Part shown: in pieces, positions 7,704-16,683 of the stretch | Numbering within the stretch: the stretch's first letter is position 1 | Layout of the letters: each line of letters opens with the position of its first letter | NCBI RefSeq assembly: GCF_030010215.1 | Contig: NZ_JASCRR010000013.1 | Coordinates: 1-64,000, forward strand | Source: Tianweitania sp. UT-5YL-CI-8 | GTDB taxonomy: Bacteria > Pseudomonadota > Alphaproteobacteria > Rhizobiales > Rhizobiaceae | Length of the DNA stretch: 64,000 bases | Direction of reading: 5' to 3' | Made by a program: the position numbers and the translations under genes | Notes under the pieces: model-generated | Told to the model about the DNA's origin: nothing | The model's database searches: none | The model's input: the letters and a program-made list of their open reading frames with translations, nothing else

Positions 7704-9894
7704 CCCCATGCTTTCAACCGCCCTGTCTTTCGCCGCCCAAGGCTGGCCTGTCTTTCCGTGCCGGCCAGCCGATGCGTTCGACCCGGCAACCGGAGAAGTG
7801 TTGCCGGAAAAGGCTCCGCTCATTAGCAATGGATTCCGCGGTGCCACGCTGAACGAGCGTGTTATCGGCGAGCTATGGAAGCGCAATCCGGGGTCGCTGG
7901 TGGGAGTGCCGACAGGCGAGCGCATCAATGCATGGGTGCTGGACATCGACGTCAAGACCAACGGCACGAACGGCTTTGAATGGCTCGAGGCCATGGAGGA
8001 TACGCACGGCGCTTTACCCGACACCGCCCGCGTCATGACTGCCAATGGCGGCATGCATATCTTCTTCACCTACGCGGAGGGTGTGCGCAATCGCGGCGGG
8101 CTTGGCTCGGGCATTGACGTGCGAGGGGAGGGCGGATTTGTGGTGGCAGCCGGCAGCGCCATGGCTGACGGGCGCACCTATGAGTGGGTCGACGACACGG
8201 GGCCAGCCGACATCAAACCGGCCCCTCAATGGCTGCTCGATCTTGTTCTGCCGCAAGTTCACCAACCCACACGGCACGACTACACCTACGCATCTGGCAC
8301 CAACGACGCCTATGTCGAGGGGGCTGTTCGTGCCGAGCTATCGCGCCTGGCGCATACTGGGCAGGGCCAGCGCGGATACCAGCTCAATGCGTCGGCATTT
8401 AGTCTGGGTACACTGGTAGGCTCGGCCGCCCTATCACGTGACGAGGCCGAACGAGGCCTTTACGACGCAGCTTGGGCCAATGGACTTGTCGCAACGGATG
8501 GCGAACGGGAAACGTGGGCGAAAATCCGCCGCGGACTGGACGCCGGCCAGAAACAACCTCGCGAGATACCCGAACGCCAAGCCCAGAACGACAACACGCG
8601 GCTTGTCGACATCAGCCGCATGATCGAGAACGGGCTTCGGAAGGCTGCCGCCGCAGAAACAGACCCCGAGCCGGAAACAAGCGCGCCGGCCGAAGTGTCC
8701 GAAAAAACTATACAAACTTCGGACATCCGGCCGCCACAGCCGACCGAGCCACAGCCGATCTCGGCCACGCCCTTCAACTGGATCGATCCCAAGACGCTGC
8801 CACGGCGAGAGTTCGCGTTCGGCTCGCATTACATCCGCAAATACGTGTCCGTAACCGTCGCACCAGGCGGTCTCGGCAAGACCGCCAACAGCATCGTCGA
8901 TTCGCTTGCCATGACATCGGGGCGCTCTCTGGCGGGCACCAAGCCGCCCAACCGTCTCAAGGTCTGGTTGTTCAATGCCGAGGATCCGCGCGACGAGCTA
9001 GAGCGCCGCATCATGGCCGCGTGTATACATTACAAGCTCAAGCCAGCAGACATCGCCGGGCATCTCTTCCTGGACACAGGACGAGAGCAGGAGCTTGTCA
9101 TCGCGATAGACGACAAGAAGGCTGGGGTGCGCATTCAGCAACCCATCGTCGAGGCTGTCGTTCAGCAAATCCAGGAGAACGCCATCGATGTGATGATTGT
9201 CGACCCGTTCGTGTCCACACACAGCGTCAACGAGAACGACAACGGCGCAATCGACAAGGTGGCCAAGCTCTGGGCGCAAATCGCCGATCGGACGAACTGC
9301 TCCATCGATATCGTCCACCATCTTCGTAAGGTCTCGGATAGGGAGGCCACAGTCGAGGATGCTCGAGGCGCGGTGTCGCTCATTGGTGCGGCGCGCTCGG
9401 TTCGGGTGCTCAACCGCATGTCGGACGAACAGGCCGCCCAGGCAGGAATCGCAGGCGAGGAACGCTTCGGGTTCTTCAGCGTCACCTATGGCAAGTCCAA
9501 TCTCACGCCGTTGTCGCACAGGCTGGACTGGCGTCGCCTGGAAAGCGTGCCGCTAGGCAACGGCCGCGGGCTATCCAAGCCCCAGGATCACGCGCCTGTT
9601 GTCACGGAGTGGCGCTGGCCGAGTGCGGAGGAAGTGGCCGGAAACCTGTCCGCCGATCAAATCGAGGCAATTCGGGTGGCGGTGAACAACAGCGACTTCA
9701 AGGAATCCCCCCGTGCCAAGAACTGGGTAGGCCTCGCCGTGGCCTACGCTTTGGGGCTCGACGTTGAGGACGATCCGCAGCGCAAGAAAGCTGCCGTGGT
9801 GGTCAAGGCCCTGATCAAGGAGGGCGTGTTGGTCAAGAAGGAGGAGAAAGACCCAATCCGGCGAGAATCCGCGGTGTTCGTGCGGGCGGCATAG
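7693..9894 (+). CDS. Primase-polymerase / AAA helicase replication protein
   Basis: 733 residues from ATG 7693. The N-terminal 200 residues match the bifunctional primase/polymerase fold: WPVFPCRPADAF, the catalytic-type DID in AWVLDIDVKTNG, and TANGGMHIFF. A linker with AQNDNTRL follows. The central domain is a RecA/RepA-like ATPase with Walker A APGGLGKT near residue 395 and Walker B IDVMIVDPF near 500, typical of AAA_25. The C-terminus looks winged-helix-like. It most likely primes and unwinds DNA at the phage origin. Confidence 0.85.
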   Translation: MQPDPMLSTALSFAAQGWPVFPCRPADAFDPATGEVLPEKAPLISNGFRGATLNERVIGELWKRNPGSLVGVPTGERINAWVLDIDVKTNGTNGFEWLEAMEDTHGALPDTARVMTANGGMHIFFTYAEGVRNRGGLGSGIDVRGEGGFVVAAGSAMADGRTYEWVDDTGPADIKPAPQWLLDLVLPQVHQPTRHDYTYASGTNDAYVEGAVRAELSRLAHTGQGQRGYQLNASAFSLGTLVGSAALSRDEAERGLYDAAWANGLVATDGERETWAKIRRGLDAGQKQPREIPERQAQNDNTRLVDISRMIENGLRKAAAAETDPEPETSAPAEVSEKTIQTSDIRPPQPTEPQPISATPFNWIDPKTLPRREFAFGSHYIRKYVSVTVAPGGLGKTANSIVDSLAMTSGRSLAGTKPPNRLKVWLFNAEDPRDELERRIMAACIHYKLKPADIAGHLFLDTGREQELVIAIDDKKAGVRIQQPIVEAVVQQIQENAIDVMIVDPFVSTHSVNENDNGAIDKVAKLWAQIADRTNCSIDIVHHLRKVSDREATVEDARGAVSLIGAARSVRVLNRMSDEQAAQAGIAGEERFGFFSVTYGKSNLTPLSHRLDWRRLESVPLGNGRGLSKPQDHAPVVTEWRWPSAEEVAGNLSADQIEAIRVAVNNSDFKESPRAKNWVGLAVAYALGLDVEDDPQRKKAAVVVKALIKEGVLVKKEEKDPIRRESAVFVRAA

Positions 9895-9944
9895 GTTTGG
9901 GCAGGTCGCAAAATACCGCTCCAAACACTATATATAGCTTTTGA

Positions 9945-9969
9945 AGGCGCGCGTTGGTCGCGCCTTTTT
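9945..9969 (+). terminator. Rho-independent terminator after the PrimPol gene
   Basis: A perfect 7-bp stem AGGCGCG/CGCGCCT (9945-9951 and 9959-9965) with a 7-nt loop is followed by TTTTC and more Ts. It lies 50 bp after the PrimPol stop and ends the first gene train. Confidence 0.8.
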
Positions 9970-10002
9970 CTTTGCGTGCCAGAACTCATTGAGATTTACC
10001 CA

Positions 10003-11127
10003 ATGAACCAATTAGCTCACAATCCGATCGATATGATTGCAACATCCTCCATCCGAACGGATGGCGGAACACAGCCGCGCGCCGCGCTCTACCAGAACGT
10101 CATTGACGATTACGCTGATGCGTTGCGATCAGGTGCAATCTTCCCGCCCGTTGTACTTTTCTATGACGGCACAGATTATTGGCTTGCCGACGGCTTCCAT
10201 CGTCACGGCGCACACAAGCTAGCTGGACTTGATGAAATCCCCGCTGACGTGCGCCAGGGAACGCGCCGAGAAGCCGTCCTTTTCAGCGTCGGGGCCAACA
10301 GCCAGCACGGCTTGCGCCGCACCAATGAGGACAAGCGACGGGCGGTGATGACGCTGTTGGATGATGAGGAATGGGCGAGGTGGAGCGATCGGGAGATTGC
10401 GCGGAGGTCCGGCGTTGGAGCCGATATGGTTGGTGCGCTACGCAAGTCCATACTGTCGTTTTCCGACAGTATGGATAGAAGCTACATCCACCCGAAGACC
10501 GGAAGTGTCACAATAATGTCCGTCGCCAAGATCGGCCGGGCGGTGCCCGTGGTGCTGGCAAGCAGTGAACCCGAACCAATTCCCAAGACACCCCATCACG
10601 ACGCTGATAACGACAATGAGCCGCACAACCATCGGGCGCAGGGGACCGGAGAAAACGAATGGTATACCCCTGCGCAGTACATCGAACTTGCCAGATCGGT
10701 GATGGGTGGCTTTGATGTCGACCCAGCTTCCAATCCAATCGCGCAAGAAAAGGTTCGTGCGGCCACGTATTACACCGAAGAGACGAACGGCCTCGACAAG
10801 CCATGGAATGGCCGCGTCTGGCTCAATCCGCCTTACGCACAGCCAGCCATTTCGCACTTCGCCGATAAAACAGTCGAAGAAGTTCAGGCGGGCAGGTGTG
10901 TAGAGGCCGTTGTGCTTACCCACAACTATACCGACACTGGGTGGTTTCAAAAGCTCGCCAAGGTTGCTTCGGCTATATGCTTCACAAAGGGACGCATTCG
11001 CTTCGAAAGCCCATCCGGGGAAAAGGCATCCCCAACGCAAGGGCAGGCGTTTTTCTATTTTGGCTCCAATGCCATCAAGTTCGCCGAAGTGTTTCGGGAT
11101 ACTGGCTTTGTCGTGGAGGTGAAGTAA
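10003..11127 (+). CDS. ParB-like N-terminal domain fused to Dam-type adenine methyltransferase
   Basis: 374 residues from ATG 10003; GTG 9976 is an alternative. Residues 1-150 are a ParB/Srx-like nuclease domain with LADGFHRHGA and an HTH-like segment (WSDREIARRSGVGADMV). Residues 215-374 are a phage Dam-type methyltransferase: NEWYTPAQYIELAR, FDVDPASNPIAQ, the catalytic NPPY in VWLNPPYAQPAI, and SPTQGQAFFYFG near the end. It should methylate adenine N6 in DNA. The linker carries DADNDNEP. It starts a second gene train after the terminator at 9945. Confidence 0.85.
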   Translation: MNQLAHNPIDMIATSSIRTDGGTQPRAALYQNVIDDYADALRSGAIFPPVVLFYDGTDYWLADGFHRHGAHKLAGLDEIPADVRQGTRREAVLFSVGANSQHGLRRTNEDKRRAVMTLLDDEEWARWSDREIARRSGVGADMVGALRKSILSFSDSMDRSYIHPKTGSVTIMSVAKIGRAVPVVLASSEPEPIPKTPHHDADNDNEPHNHRAQGTGENEWYTPAQYIELARSVMGGFDVDPASNPIAQEKVRAATYYTEETNGLDKPWNGRVWLNPPYAQPAISHFADKTVEEVQAGRCVEAVVLTHNYTDTGWFQKLAKVASAICFTKGRIRFESPSGEKASPTQGQAFFYFGSNAIKFAEVFRDTGFVVEVK

Positions 11128-11594
11128 TGGCTGCTATTCGTCAGAAATGCTGTCATGAAACCGGATTTTGTTTCATGGATGAAAACCACCCGAGACTGGA
11201 AGACTTTGACGGGCATCACGGAACAATACCCGCGCGAAAAATTCAGGGGACCGACATTGATTACTGCACGGAAGTTGACGGGTATGTCCTTTTCCGGGAG
11301 TTCAAGGCGCACTACGATATGAAATGGGGGCAAGAAAAGACCCTCACCACCATATGCGATAATGCGCCACTGAAGCATGTTCTCATGGTAATCATCGGGG
11401 ATTCCGCGAAGGGACATGCAGAGGCATATCGCCAGTATTTTCTGAGAAAGTGGACGCCCTGGGTGTCGTGCACGTGGCACGAAGCTATCGCAAAATCTCA
11501 GGCGTTCATGATTGAAGCCAAAGCTCGAGAACGGGAAATAGTTTTGGCAAAACGCGCAGGCATGAATGCCCTCGCAAGGCCTTTTGCTGCTTAA
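11127..11594 (+). CDS. Hypothetical phage protein, possible PD-(D/E)xK nuclease fold
   Basis: 155 residues; ATG 11127 overlaps the TAA of the ParB-Dam gene. The N-terminus has a cysteine/histidine cluster (QKCCHETGFCFMDENH). The middle segment DIDYCTEVDGYVLFREFKAHY followed by a strand of hydrophobic residues (HVLMVIIG) resembles the D-ExK core of nucleases, but this is weak evidence. Family not recognised. Confidence 0.55.
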   Translation: MAAIRQKCCHETGFCFMDENHPRLEDFDGHHGTIPARKIQGTDIDYCTEVDGYVLFREFKAHYDMKWGQEKTLTTICDNAPLKHVLMVIIGDSAKGHAEAYRQYFLRKWTPWVSCTWHEAIAKSQAFMIEAKAREREIVLAKRAGMNALARPFAA

Positions 11595-11869
11595 TCGACG
11601 CCCAAATAATACAACCTGAGCCAACCGAAATTACAACCCTAGATGTTGCCCGAACATAGGTGCACGGTTGGCAAAAAATAGCCCTTTTATCCGGGCAAAC
11701 ACGCCGCATTCATCTGCACGTCTATTCTACGTAGTAGACGTGCATGATGTGCGTGCAGTGCACGGTTCGGCCCGAACGTATCCGTGCAGATTTACTGGGC
11801 AACCGGGCAACTGAAATACAACCTGCACAACCTGACGCGGGTTGCCACCTCCCACACGGAGGAACCACG
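11595..11869 (+). promoter_or_regulatory. Palindrome-rich control region upstream of the VRR-NUC gene
   Basis: This 275-bp gene-free stretch holds a perfect 10-bp inverted repeat TGCACGTCTA/TAGACGTGCA (11715-11724 and 11735-11744), with the palindrome CTACGTAG in its centre. TGCACGG boxes occur near 11660 and 11758, and GGGCAAC/GTTGCCC words recur at both ends. It is probably a promoter/operator region for the VRR-NUC gene. Confidence 0.5.
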
Positions 11870-12355
11870 ATGACAAAAACTACAAAAACCACCACCCAGA
11901 CCGTCCGCATCAACGGTGCCCGGGTGCGGCTCGTAACGTCCACGGCAGGCAAGGTGACGGCCAAGGCGGCGCTGCCGCTGGAGTGGCAGCTACAGGCGGC
12001 GCAGGTGCGTTCCCTGCGAGCTTTGCCGGAGTACGGCAAGCTGTTTCTGCTGGCGGGCGATCAGAATGCCGCCAAGCGCGGACGGAAGGCACAGGCGGAG
12101 GCCCTTGCGGCGGGTATGACGGCCGGCGAGCCCGATCTTCGCATTTACGGCAAAGGCGGGCGACTGCTGCTCATCGAGAACAAGGTGGGGCGCGCTACGC
12201 TTACGGACAGTCAGCGAACCAGGCATCCGGCTTTGTCCGCCCTGGGGCATCCCGTCGTCGTGCTGCGGGCTGTCTCGGCGGAGGAAGCATCCACGCAGGC
12301 CGTCGCGCTCGTCAGGTCGTGGCTCTCTAGCGATAGTAGCGCGATTGCCGCCTGA
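11870..12355 (+). CDS. VRR-NUC domain nuclease
   Basis: 161 residues from ATG 11870 with GGAGG 8 nt upstream. The second half has the VRR-NUC core: GEPDLRIYGKGGRLLLIENKVG, where the PD and ENK residues form the active-site triad, then TDSQRTRHPALSALGHPVVVLRAV. The N-terminal half is basic and threonine-rich. Such small phage VRR-NUC proteins cut structured DNA, probably in replication or recombination. Confidence 0.8.
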   Translation: MTKTTKTTTQTVRINGARVRLVTSTAGKVTAKAALPLEWQLQAAQVRSLRALPEYGKLFLLAGDQNAAKRGRKAQAEALAAGMTAGEPDLRIYGKGGRLLLIENKVGRATLTDSQRTRHPALSALGHPVVVLRAVSAEEASTQAVALVRSWLSSDSSAIAA

Positions 12356-12404
12356 GAACTATATATGCGGTACTAGCATACAATCGCCGCCGATGAGGGG
12401 ACAT

Positions 12405-13304
12405 ATGGCACGTCACGGCTCAATCGCAGAACAGCTTCAAGCCGTCATGGCTTACCGCAATCGCCCCGAAGGGGAGCAGCAGCCCATCAAGACGAACTGG
12501 GCTGTGTCGCCCGCGAACGACAACAACCCGGAGGATGTTGCTGGTCTGACCAAAGAGCGTCATAGGGAAATCACTCCGTCACTCGATGCAATAATGAACT
12601 CGGTCAAAACAGGTGATGTCGAGCGTAATGAGGCCGGACAGATTATTCGCATCGGCTCGCTGTTGTTCTCTGACGGCACGCAGGTAGAGAAGGCCTACCG
12701 CCTCATGATGGGCGAAGTCACGCAGTATGCAGCGATCATGCCAGTGGGCGCCATGCTCGGAACGTCGGAGAAGGCCAAGAACGAAGCAGGCGGCTCCGGT
12801 GACAACGCCCAGGAAGTGGCCGCGAGCAACAGCCACTTCGCAAGTATGTTCGATGTGAAACTTACCGCGAGAAAGCCAGCCGGACGAAACAAACGCAAGG
12901 GTAAGTCCTACACCGCAGCCGAATCGCAGATGATGCTCGATGACGCTTATGCCAACACGGACATGCGGAAGGTCACAGCCACACGATACCCCGCTGGGCT
13001 GCCTCGTGCTGGTGTGCGTATCGCCGATAGCTTCCTCGGGATGCGGAAAGCGGCGAAGGGCGAAAGCGGGTCGATGGCGTGGGAGGACATCACCACGTCG
13101 ATGGTCAATCGCGACGTGTGGGCAACTACGGTCGCGAGCCTCATGGAGAAAGACAGGACGGTCCTCGATGCAGCGTCGACTGCCAAGACCATGGCTGACA
13201 TCGCTCCTGGCGGCCACCGTCGCAGCGCAGAACGGCGTGGTAAGGCGCGGTTGATTGCGGCAAATGACAATCTTGTCACGGCCCTCAAGAAAGCCACCGC
13301 GTGA
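12405..13304 (+). CDS. Hypothetical phage protein (299 aa)
   Basis: ATG 12405 is preceded by GAGGGG. The protein is helical and basic, with no signal peptide or transmembrane segment. It contains two NDN-type motifs (PANDNNPED near residue 38 and IAANDNLV near the end) and a lysine-rich stretch (RKPAGRNKRKGKSY). Family not recognised. It is the last gene before the non-coding region and the tRNA. Confidence 0.6.
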   Translation: MARHGSIAEQLQAVMAYRNRPEGEQQPIKTNWAVSPANDNNPEDVAGLTKERHREITPSLDAIMNSVKTGDVERNEAGQIIRIGSLLFSDGTQVEKAYRLMMGEVTQYAAIMPVGAMLGTSEKAKNEAGGSGDNAQEVAASNSHFASMFDVKLTARKPAGRNKRKGKSYTAAESQMMLDDAYANTDMRKVTATRYPAGLPRAGVRIADSFLGMRKAAKGESGSMAWEDITTSMVNRDVWATTVASLMEKDRTVLDAASTAKTMADIAPGGHRRSAERRGKARLIAANDNLVTALKKATA

Positions 13305-13745
13305 GTGCCGCATTCCGCAATCTCGCAACCCTATAAAGGTGAAGGGGTCGAAATACCCCACACCTTTCCGCTCAGGCGGACCCGGTTCCATGCGGCAGTT
13401 CGGTGCCGTCTCTGAGTCCGGGTAACTATCCTCTTGCCACCTGTGCCCTCTATCCCTTCGCTTGCTTCGGGTTTCGTACCGAAACAAGGGCGGTGGAAAT
13501 GGCTGGCCCCTGAATTGCCAGGGCGACAATGCGGACGCGCATTTGTTGGTGGACCCATCGCCCTTGTGCGCCGTCTCCTCCGGCTGCCGCTTGGGCGTTC
13601 CTGCGGCGGGTTGTAGCCAGTATAGCAGTCGCCTTCGGGATGGCTGTGGTTCCCCGCCGCATTCGATTACCCACCTACTGCACGCAGTAGGCCCAGCGCA
13701 GAGCACCGCACTGATAAGGCGGTAATGCTGGCGCTGCTTTTCTTC
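13305..13745 (+). other. Hairpin-rich gene-free region (possible structured RNA)
   Basis: About 440 bp with no convincing gene. Successive hairpins are visible: AAAGGTG/CACCTTT with inner GGGG/CCCC (13335-13367); CGGCA/TGCCG (13393-13408) nested in CTCAG/CTGAG (13371-13416); CCTACTGC/GCAGTAGG (13674-13691); and a terminator-like stem at 13694-13736. The density of pairing suggests a transcribed structured RNA or a cis-acting phage region. Identity unknown. Confidence 0.4.
13694..13745 (+). terminator. Terminator-like hairpin just before the tRNA
   Basis: CAGCGC/GCGCTG (13694-13699 and 13731-13736) enclose ACCGC/GCGGT (13705-13709 and 13719-13723). The sequence CTTTTCTT follows. It would stop phage or structured-RNA transcripts right before the tRNA gene. 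Confidence 0.5.
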
Positions 13746-15431
<1,686 letters not shown>

Positions 15432-15450
15432 TGCACCTCTCCTTTCGGCA

Positions 15451-15642
15451 TCAGGAGGTGCGCTTCCCCCGTCGCCTCGTCATCTTGACTTCTTCCGCGT
15501 AACATTCCCGTGCCGCCTGCCGCGCCAGAAAGTCGACCAGACGCAAAAGCCGCGGGTCGGGATCGCCCCTTGGAGTAAAGGTCAGTTCCGGCTCGTCGAT
15601 GAGCAGGGATTCGAGCAGCGCTTCGCGCTCGTTCCTTGTCAT
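15451..15642 (-). CDS. Small protein upstream of the recombinase
   Basis: 63 residues from ATG 15642 (in-frame ATGs at 15675 and 15687 would lengthen it). It ends 19 nt before the recombinase start on the same strand, so the two are probably cotranscribed. The sequence is acidic then basic (EREALLESLLIDEPELTF ... EEVKMTRRRGKRTS) with no recognised domain. It could be a small regulator or recombination factor; this is inferred from position only. Confidence 0.5.
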   Translation of the reverse strand: MTRNEREALLESLLIDEPELTFTPRGDPDPRLLRLVDFLARQAARECYAEEVKMTRRRGKRTS

Positions 15643-15901
15643 CTTCGCCGACGCTTGGATTGATCGTGAGGTCATACATCCAAGCATTCACCCAAATATC
15701 AGTGTAAGCAATTGATATAACACGCGTATATTGGGCGGCAGAAAGCCTGTTCTCGGCGGCTTCGGTGAAGTCTGGCGTATTCCCTCGTGCCGCAGCATAT
15801 GGAAAATACTGGCGCAAATGCGCAGTATTCTTCTGCATTACCTCACTGCGGTGGGCGGCCCAAGGCATCGCTGACATCCCTTGTTTGCAAGGCCAATATC
15901 G

Positions 15902-15921
15902 GCTATATGTCAGGATATAGC
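15902..15921 (+). promoter_or_regulatory. Operator palindrome of the toxin-antitoxin promoter
   Basis: A perfect 7-bp inverted repeat GCTATAT/ATATAGC with a 6-nt spacer ends 13 nt before the antitoxin ATG. The TATAT also suits a -10 box. Autoregulation by the antitoxin is typical for this class. Confidence 0.65.
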
Positions 15922-15934
15922 ACGGAGGCCCGTC

Positions 15935-16240
15935 ATGAGCAATGCGGCACAAAAGAGAGCGATCGAAAATTACCGGGCACGCTTGACGCAGCGTGGCTTC
16001 AAGCGCTTCGAGGTCTTAGCACTGGAATCCGACCGCGAGCTAATCCGGTCGCTTGCTCGCCAACTGGCGGAGGAGGGGCCGGAAGCGGAAAAGGCGCGGG
16101 CTGCGGTCAAGGCGGCCCTTGTTGCAGGTGAGCCGCCAAAATCCGGTGGCATCCTGTCTGCCCTTCGCCGTTCCCCCCTTGTCGGCGCGGATCTCGATCT
16201 GTCGCGTCCACGCGAAGAAGGGCGCCGGGTCGATCTGTGA
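15935..16240 (+). CDS. vapB: VapB-type antitoxin
   Basis: 101 residues from ATG 15935, after GGAGG. The N-terminal half is a small ribbon-helix-helix-like DNA-binding region (YRARLTQRGFKRFEVLAL); the C-terminal half is disordered and ends in the acidic/basic tail LDLSRPREEGRRVDL, which would wrap the toxin. The stop overlaps the GTG start of the PIN toxin. A palindromic operator lies just upstream. The pair heads a run of four tightly packed genes with SIR2 and HerA. Confidence 0.75.
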   Translation: MSNAAQKRAIENYRARLTQRGFKRFEVLALESDRELIRSLARQLAEEGPEAEKARAAVKAALVAGEPPKSGGILSALRRSPLVGADLDLSRPREEGRRVDL

Positions 16241-16683
16241 CGCGTTATCTTCTCGACACCAACATTATTAGCAACATCGTCAAACCGCAGCCATCCGAAA
16301 CCCTTCTGGATTGGATGACCGCGCAGCAGGACGAGGATCTTTTCGTCACTACGTTGACCATCGCTGAGATCCGACGTGGCATTCTGGAAAAGCCGCGTGG
16401 GAAAAAGCGCGATGCGCTCGATGCCTGGTTTTCGGGACCGGAAGGGCCACAGGAACTGTTTGCCGGTCGCATTCTCTCGTTCGATGAAAAAGCTGCCCTC
16501 ATCTGGGCACGATTGATGGCGGAAGGGAAGGCGGCAGGTAGTCCACGAAGCGGACTCGATATGATTATCGCCGCGATCGCGGGAGCACACGACTGCGTAG
16601 TCGTCACAGATAACGAAAAGGATTTCAGGGGGCTTCAGATCGTCAACCCCTTGCGCCGTGGAGCAGAGGGGGAGGAGACATGA
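16237..16683 (+). CDS. vapC: VapC-type PIN-domain ribonuclease toxin
   Basis: 148 residues from GTG 16237, which overlaps the antitoxin stop. The PIN core acidic residues are visible: D in YLLDTNIIS, E in IAEIRRG, D in GLDMIIAAIA and D in VVVTDNEKDF. The enzyme is an Mg2+-dependent RNase that usually cleaves tRNA or rRNA when free of antitoxin. Its stop overlaps the ATG of the SIR2 gene (ATGA), so toxin and defence proteins are made from one message. Confidence 0.88.
   Translation: MTRYLLDTNIISNIVKPQPSETLLDWMTAQQDEDLFVTTLTIAEIRRGILEKPRGKKRDALDAWFSGPEGPQELFAGRILSFDEKAALIWARLMAEGKAAGSPRSGLDMIIAAIAGAHDCVVVTDNEKDFRGLQIVNPLRRGAEGEET

Larger units (their letters stand above)
1..13304 (+). mobile_element. 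Phage/prophage early and replication module
   Basis: This is a run of about 18 closely packed plus-strand genes, many overlapping by ATGA or TGATG. The content is phage-like: sigma-like factor, helicase, Gp157-like protein, MT-A70 methyltransferase, HNH nuclease, PrimPol/AAA protein, ParB-Dam fusion and VRR-NUC nuclease. No structural, lysis or integrase gene is visible here. It may be one end of a prophage, a remnant, or a phage-derived satellite. The left boundary is outside the window, and the right boundary is somewhere between 13,304 and the tRNA at 13,746. Confidence 0.7.

Noticed and set aside
12579-13706. A 375-codon minus-strand frame across the end of the phage module
   Set aside because: It crosses the plus-strand 12405 gene and the hairpin region; no motif supports it.
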